Shown here: positions 34,167 through 38,762 of the stretch, piece after piece
Layout of the letters: each line of letters begins with the position of its first letter
Position numbering within the stretch: position 1 is the stretch's first letter
NCBI RefSeq assembly: GCF_015207705.1
Contig: NZ_JADEWI010000064.1
Span: forward strand, 1 to 38,762
Length of the DNA stretch: 38,762 bases
Reading direction: 5' to 3'
Origin: Nostoc sp. LEGE 06077
GTDB taxonomy: Bacteria; Cyanobacteriota; Cyanobacteriia; Cyanobacteriales; Nostocaceae
Position numbers and translations under genes: made by a program
Notes under the pieces: model-generated
What the model saw: the letters and a program-made list of their open reading frames with translations, nothing else
The model's database searches: none
What the model was told of the DNA's origin: nothing

Positions 34167-34601
34167 ATGCGCTTACTACACACAATGCTGCGGGTAGGGA
34201 ACCTAGAAGAATCATTGAAATTCTACTGCGATCTCCTAGGAATGAAATTACTACGTAAAAAAGATTATCCAGGGGGAGAATTTACCTTAGCTTTTGTTGG
34301 CTACGGTGATGAAAGTGATCATGCAGTTATTGAATTAACTTATAACTGGGGAGTAGAAAAGTACGAATTAGGTAATGCTTACGGTCACATTGCTTTGGGC
34401 GTAGATGACATTTACACTACCTGTGAAGCGATTAAAAATCGTGGTGGTAAGGTTGTGCGGGAACCAGGGCCAATGAAACATGGTTCTACAGTCATTGCTT
34501 TTGTGGAAGATCCTGATGGATACAAAATTGAACTGATTCAATTGGGTACTCAAGGATCAGCGGCGAAGCAGACATCACAAGAGCAACTCGTATCCCAATA
34601 A
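34167..34601 (+). CDS. gloA: Lactoylglutathione lyase (glyoxalase I)
   Basis: 144 residues. All four metal ligands of the bacterial Ni-type enzyme are present at their canonical positions: His5, Glu56, His74 and Glu122. Flanking blocks are [31 protein letters not shown] and [15 protein letters not shown]. It converts the methylglyoxal-glutathione hemithioacetal to S-lactoylglutathione in the cytoplasm. The C-terminal 18 residues after the core are Gln/Ser-rich and likely disordered. Start ATG 34167. Single gene, with about 270 bases of empty DNA upstream. Confidence 0.95.
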   Translation: MRLLHTMLRVGNLEESLKFYCDLLGMKLLRKKDYPGGEFTLAFVGYGDESDHAVIELTYNWGVEKYELGNAYGHIALGVDDIYTTCEAIKNRGGKVVREPGPMKHGSTVIAFVEDPDGYKIELIQLGTQGSAAKQTSQEQLVSQ

Positions 34602-34947
34602 TTTTGATGACAATGGGGGTGTAAGCCTTATACCCTCATCCTTTTATACTCATTTCCTCAGACCAATTACACCCAACTTGCACCCGCAGATACACGCGGA
34701 TATAAACTCAATAGTGCTTGGATAATTATTTGGGGAGAAAATACTGGAAAGTATGAAATCTGAAGTATGTACTATGAAGAGACACTGAATGAGAAAAGTG
34801 CTGTGTAGAACATACTAGATTATAACCCCTGTTTCATCCTACCCTACTGAAAGGAGATGCCGCGATCGCCGGATAGTGCATCTAAGTCCTCCACCTTTCC
34901 CCCACTCCCAATTTCTTAAATAAAATCCGCCATTCAAAATCGTAACG
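34602..34947. other. Intergenic region upstream of clpB
   Basis: 346 bases. No CIRCE operator (TTAGCACTC-N9-GAGTGCTAA) is visible. It contains a small GAAATCTGAAGTATG heptamer-like stretch and one HIP1-like GCGATCGC at about 34862. Presumably contains the clpB promoter. Confidence 0.45.
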
Positions 34948-37590
34948 ATGCAGCCTACAGATCCTAATAAATTTACAGATAAAGCCTGGGAAGCAATTGT
35001 CAAATCTCAGGATATAGTTCGTGCTTATAAACAACAACAATTAGACGTTGAACATTTAATTATTGCTCTTTTAGAAGAACCCACAAGTTTAGCGATTCGC
35101 ATTTTAGCACGGGCGGAAATCGACCCCATTCGCTTGCAACAGCAACTCGAAGCCTATACCCAACGTCAACCTAAAGTTGCCAATAATGACCAGCTTTACC
35201 TCGGTCGCACTTTAGATGTGCTGCTTGACCGCGCCGAGGAAGCCAGGGTGAAAATGAAAGATACCTACATATCTGTAGAACATATCCTCTTAGGCTTTGC
35301 AGAAGATGAACGTATTGGTCGGCGGATATTGAAAGGTTTTAATGCTGATAGTGGTACTCTAGAGGCGGCAATTAAAGCTGTGCGTGGTAGCCAAAAAGTG
35401 ACAGATCAAAATCCAGAATCCCGCTATGAAGCACTGCAAAAATTTGGTAGAGACTTGACAGAACAAGCCAAAGCTGGAAAACTCGACCCAGTGATTGGCC
35501 GGGATGATGAAATTCGCCGCGTAATTCAGGTATTATCTCGCCGGAGTAAAAATAACCCCGTGTTGATTGGTGAACCAGGGGTTGGGAAAACTGCGATCGC
35601 GGAAGCTCTGGCACAGCGTATCATCAATGGTGATGTCCCGGAATCTCTCAAAAATCGCCAATTAATCTCTTTAGATATTGGTAGTTTAATTGCTGGGGCA
35701 AAATATCGGGGTGAATTTGAAGACCGCCTCAAAGCAGTCCTCAAGGAAGTTATCGATTCCAATGGACAAATTGTGCTGTTTATCGATGAATTGCATACCG
35801 TTGTGGGGACAGGTTCTAATCAACAAGGGGCGATGGATGCGGGAAATTTACTCAAACCAATGTTGGCTAGGGGCGAACTGCGGTGTATTGGCGCGACAAC
35901 TTTAGATGAGTACCGCAAATATATTGAAAAAGATGCAGCCTTAGAACGCCGTTTTCAGCAAGTATTTGTCGACCAACCGAACGTAGAAAATACTATTTCG
36001 ATTCTCCGGGGTTTGAAAGAACGCTACGAAGTCCATCACAACGTCAAAATTTCCGATTCAGCATTAGTGGCGGCGGCTACTTTGTCAGCACGATACATTT
36101 CTGACCGCTTCTTACCCGACAAAGCCATTGATTTAGTTGATGAGGCGGCAGCGCAGTTAAAAATGGAGATTACCTCCAAACCTTCAGAATTGGAAACCAT
36201 CGACCGCCGCTTAATGCAGCTAGAAATGGAAAAGCTGTCACTCGCAGGGGAAGAAAAGGTTCCTACCCAAACACGGGAACGTTTGCAGCGCATTGAACAA
36301 GAAATTGATACTTTAAAGGTAAAACAGCAAGAATTTAACGAACAATGGCAAGGTGAAAAGCAACTGTTAGAAGCTATTAGTGTTTTAAAGAAAGAAGAAG
36401 AAGCCTTGCGGGTGCAAATTGATCAAGCTGAACGAGCTTACGATTTGAATAAAGCTGCCCAATTGAAGTATGGCAAATTAGAAGGCGTACAGCGCGATCG
36501 CGAAGCTAAAGAAGCAAAACTGTTAGAACTGCAAAGCCAAGGTTCAAATTTGTTGCGCGAACAAGTCACCGAAGCCGACATTGCCGAAATCGTCGCCAAG
36601 TGGACAGGAATTCCTGTCAACCGGTTGCTGGAATCAGAACGCCAAAAATTACTGCAACTCGAAAGCCATCTCCATAAACGGGTTATTGGTCAACATGAAG
36701 CCGTTGAAGCCGTAGCCGCCGCCATTCGTCGCGCCCGTGCGGGAATGAAAGACCCCAGCCGTCCCATTGGTTCATTTTTGTTTATGGGGCCGACTGGGGT
36801 AGGAAAAACCGAACTCGCCCGCGCATTGGCACAGTTTCTCTTTGATTCTGATGATGCTTTAGTACGCCTGGATATGTCCGAGTATATGGAAAAACACTCG
36901 GTTTCGCGGTTAGTTGGTGCGCCTCCGGGATATGTTGGTTACGAAGAAGGCGGTCAACTTTCGGAAGCCGTGCGCCGTCATCCTTACTCAGTGGTGCTGC
37001 TGGATGAAGTGGAAAAAGCCCACCCTGATGTATTTAATATTTTGTTACAAGTACTTGATGATGGCAGAATTACTGATTCTCAAGGTAGAACAGTAGATTT
37101 TCGTAACACCGTCATTGTGATGACCAGTAACATTGGTAGCGAACACATTTTAGATGTGTCTGGTGATGATACTAAATATGACATGATGCGGAACCGGGTG
37201 ACAGATGCTTTGCGATCGCACTTCCGTCCCGAATTTCTCAACCGCGTAGATGATATAATTCTGTTCCATACTCTCAGCCGCTCTGAAATGCGTCATATCA
37301 TCCGCATTCAACTCAAACGCGTTGAGAATTTACTTAAAGAGCAGAAAATCTCCTTTGAAATTACTCAAGAAGCTTGCGATCATCTAGTAGAAATGGGTTA
37401 TGATCCCATTTATGGCGCACGTCCTTTAAAACGATCAATTCAACGCGAAGTAGAAAATCCTATCGCTACTAAGTTATTAGAAAATACTTTTGTTGCTGGC
37501 GATACGATACTCATTGATAAAGATGAAAACAGTTTGGTTTTCAACAAGAAGGCCACTGCGAAAGTGACAATACCACAGGTGATTACATAA
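34948..37590 (+). CDS. clpB: ClpB disaggregase ATPase
   Basis: 880 residues. The Clp N-terminal repeat domain is at 1-150. The first AAA+ domain has Walker A GEPGVGKT (208-215) and Walker B LFIDELH. The long coiled-coil M domain (about 400-540) distinguishes ClpB from ClpC. The second AAA+ domain has Walker A GPTGVGKT (about 614-621), the sensor/arginine region [15 protein letters not shown] and the C-terminal block [20 protein letters not shown]. There is no ClpP-binding tripeptide loop. It resolubilises aggregated proteins with DnaK. Cyanobacteria usually carry two clpB genes; I cannot tell which this is. Start ATG 34948. Downstream is a palindromic element. Confidence 0.97.
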   Translation: MQPTDPNKFTDKAWEAIVKSQDIVRAYKQQQLDVEHLIIALLEEPTSLAIRILARAEIDPIRLQQQLEAYTQRQPKVANNDQLYLGRTLDVLLDRAEEARVKMKDTYISVEHILLGFAEDERIGRRILKGFNADSGTLEAAIKAVRGSQKVTDQNPESRYEALQKFGRDLTEQAKAGKLDPVIGRDDEIRRVIQVLSRRSKNNPVLIGEPGVGKTAIAEALAQRIINGDVPESLKNRQLISLDIGSLIAGAKYRGEFEDRLKAVLKEVIDSNGQIVLFIDELHTVVGTGSNQQGAMDAGNLLKPMLARGELRCIGATTLDEYRKYIEKDAALERRFQQVFVDQPNVENTISILRGLKERYEVHHNVKISDSALVAAATLSARYISDRFLPDKAIDLVDEAAAQLKMEITSKPSELETIDRRLMQLEMEKLSLAGEEKVPTQTRERLQRIEQEIDTLKVKQQEFNEQWQGEKQLLEAISVLKKEEEALRVQIDQAERAYDLNKAAQLKYGKLEGVQRDREAKEAKLLELQSQGSNLLREQVTEADIAEIVAKWTGIPVNRLLESERQKLLQLESHLHKRVIGQHEAVEAVAAAIRRARAGMKDPSRPIGSFLFMGPTGVGKTELARALAQFLFDSDDALVRLDMSEYMEKHSVSRLVGAPPGYVGYEEGGQLSEAVRRHPYSVVLLDEVEKAHPDVFNILLQVLDDGRITDSQGRTVDFRNTVIVMTSNIGSEHILDVSGDDTKYDMMRNRVTDALRSHFRPEFLNRVDDIILFHTLSRSEMRHIIRIQLKRVENLLKEQKISFEITQEACDHLVEMGYDPIYGARPLKRSIQREVENPIATKLLENTFVAGDTILIDKDENSLVFNKKATAKVTIPQVIT

Positions 37591-37666
37591 CTCTTGAACG
37601 GGAGTTCAACAGATTTAAAAACCCCTCTCCATAGCTTGCTTCTCGCAGGGTACCTATCTCCTGCAA

Positions 37667-37881
37667 GGCTACCATGTACACACAAATAAATGTTCGTTTA
37701 GTGCATCTATCCCGCCTCGGAATGAATTCCGAGTCTTATAGCGCAAGTCATCTGAAGATGACTCAAGCAAAAATGTCTTCCAGTCCACGCTTTGTGGACT
37801 TTGGCTATGAGCCTGGAACTTTAGTTCTAGGCGGGATATGGTTGAACACGAAAATTTTTGACTTGTGTGTACACCGTAGCC
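37667..37881. mobile_element. 215-bp nested multi-hairpin element with 19-bp inverted ends
   Basis: The ends GGCTAC-CA-TGTACACACAA (37667-37685) and TTGTGTGTACA-CC-GTAGCC (37863-37881) are inverse complements with two mismatches. Inside, TATCCCGCCT (37708-37717) pairs perfectly with AGGCGGGATA (37829-37838). Between them are CTCGGAAT/ATTCCGAG, AGTCATCT/AGATGACT, AGTCCAC/GTGGACT and CCTGGAACT/AGTTCTAGG hairpins, plus ATAGC/GCTAT enclosing the two middle ones. This is a cloverleaf-like fold. A 90-codon frame across it is not credible. It could be a non-autonomous mobile element or a structured RNA. Confidence 0.75.
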
Positions 37882-38074
37882 GTGTCGGAGAAGGGTTGGG
37901 GAGAGGTTCTTTCAACTCATACAATTTTCTCAACCAAAATGAATAGTCATCTTATATATTTTTCTAGTCAAAAGGAGTCAGAAAATTATTCTGACTCCTT
38001 CATTGTTCGTATTTCGTGAGTATATTGAGTATGTTTAGCATTTCAATTTTTATCTGAAGCCGATGTGAATTATT

Positions 38075-38263
38075 TTATTCTTGACTTGGCATTTCAGCTT
38101 CATGAATTGCTTGCTCTAAAAAAATCTTGGCATCCTCAATTTGTCCAGATTCTATGCAACCATGAACAATTTTGCACCATTCTAGTAAAACTGCCAGCTT
38201 TTTTGTCCGATTTTCCGGCATCCATGATTTAGAAATTGTGGAGTTAAGACGAACATTCTGCAT
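38075..38263 (-). CDS. Small hypothetical protein, 62 aa
   Basis: From ATG 38263: MQNVRLNSTISKSWMPENRT followed by a helical body (KLAVLLEWCKIVHGCIESGQ and IEDAKIFLEQAIHEAE). It reads like two or three helices, similar in feel to small TPR-like regulators. An upstream start at 38299 would add 12 residues. Family not recognised. The coding bias seems ordinary, and a stem AATACTTAA/TTAAGTATT lies upstream at 38351-38375. Confidence 0.5.
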   Translation of the reverse strand: MQNVRLNSTISKSWMPENRTKKLAVLLEWCKIVHGCIESGQIEDAKIFLEQAIHEAEMPSQE

Positions 38264-38299
38264 TTTTATAGCTCCTGAATAATTTACTCGTATCTCCAT

Positions 38300-38629
38300 A
38301 TTTCACCAACTATTCTATTTATTTACTGACACCTGAGATAGATATATTCAAATACTTAATGCTTTCTTAAGTATTGAGTAATTACCGATTTTTCAAAGCG
38401 ATCGCCTTTCCTTGATACTGGGATAAGCAGATAAATATATATGTAAATCAATAGACTTGTCCACAAAAGATAAAAAGCTTACTGTGAAAGCGTCACACGA
38501 ACTATAACTGGGATGAAACACTAATTATGGCTGAACGAAAGAATAAGGTTTTGGGGATGAAAATATCAAACTTATTAAAAGTTTTCAGAAACATAGCTTT
38601 CTAAATAATAAAATCTAAAGGCTGATAAT
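38300..38629. other. AT-rich gap with one stem-loop
   Basis: 330 bases. AATACTTAA (38351-38359) pairs with TTAAGTATT (38367-38375). One HIP1 octamer is at about 38398. No gene I can support; a 25-codon + frame at 38527 is too short to accept. Confidence 0.4.
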
Positions 38630-38762
38630 TCAAGGTTCATTACTTAGTATAAACGAATAATTTAGATGTAACCTAACTAATCCACATACAGCCATTATCA
38701 CCTGATTATAACGATGTCGAGCTAAACGAAATCTCTCACTAGCTACTCGAAAAGTTTTAACT
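38630..38762 (-). CDS. C-terminal end of a probable transposase, cut by window edge
   Basis: On the minus strand a frame is open from the window edge to TGA at 38632-38630. It reads VKTFRVASERFRLARHRYNQ, then VIMAVCGLVRLHLNYS and a short tail. Arg/Tyr-rich endings of this style (ERFR, HRYNQV, CGLVRL) are typical of DDE transposase C termini of the IS4/IS5 sort. Only 43 residues are visible, so the family is not fixed. An insertion sequence probably begins just outside the window. Confidence 0.5.
   Translation of the reverse strand, partial: VKTFRVASERFRLARHRYNQVIMAVCGLVRLHLNYSFILSNEP

Noticed and set aside
34602-34947. CIRCE heat-shock operator before clpB
   Set aside because: The TTAGCACTC/GAGTGCTAA inverted repeat is not present.
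37674-37946. 90-codon + frame after clpB
   Set aside because: It lies within the palindromic element; the peptide reflects hairpin DNA.

Overview
The window looks like chromosomal DNA of a heterocyst-forming filamentous cyanobacterium (Nostoc/Anabaena/Calothrix type). Direct evidence is a full-length hetR, cyanobacterial-type minC-minD-minE and glnB, many copies of the octamer GCGATCGC (HIP1), heptamer short tandem repeats, and several small palindromic dispersed repeats. I cannot name the species.

Layout. 0-3 kb: an SDR dehydrogenase and a GMC oxidoreductase on the + strand, closed by a 13-bp terminator-like stem. 3-6.2 kb: a small unknown gene, a DUF72 gene, a two-helix membrane protein, then a wreck made of a DUF433/DUF5615 toxin-antitoxin remnant and a decayed second copy of the membrane-protein 3' end. 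6.2-10.2 kb: a DUF1537 sugar-acid kinase and the division-site operon minCDE. 10.4-16 kb: a secreted acidic protein, glnB (PII), a coiled-coil membrane protein, thiD, a lipoprotein and a membrane-anchored protein. 16-18.7 kb: a membrane subtilase, a small protein and a thioredoxin-fold protein.

18.7-20.7 kb is the most striking part. It is a gene-free tandem array of nine units (about 127-138 bp) lying about 3 kb from the hetR coding region. The five units nearest moaA are nearly identical and the four upstream are diverged. Two diverged units carry TCCGGA, then exactly 16 nt, then TAATGT or TAATAT. This resembles the promoter class known for heterocyst-specific transcripts, and the organisation resembles the NsiR1 small-RNA array known upstream of hetF. 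Here the neighbours are moaA and hetR. A related element (ACCGGG-N16-TAATTG) sits about 250 nt upstream of hetR.

20.7-28 kb: moaA, rpsD, a secreted eight-cysteine repeat protein, hetR with a 1.37-kb leader, and a coiled-coil/EamA fusion. 28.8-31.3 kb: a PiT phosphate transporter with heptamer repeats inside its coding sequence, and a zinc alcohol dehydrogenase. 31.7-32.8 kb is a repeat cluster: a phosphatase gene broken by a 27-bp insertion, a hairpin and two MITE-like elements. 32.9-37.6 kb: an HMA-like protein, a 60-aa coiled-coil protein, gloA and clpB. After clpB lies a 215-bp element of nested hairpins, then a small unknown gene and the tail of a probable transposase at the edge.

Functionally, the window joins nitrogen sensing (PII), the master regulator of heterocyst differentiation (HetR), a candidate repeat-encoded small-RNA locus and cell-division placement (MinCDE) with ordinary housekeeping genes. 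All functional statements come from motif reading. No alignment or database search was run.
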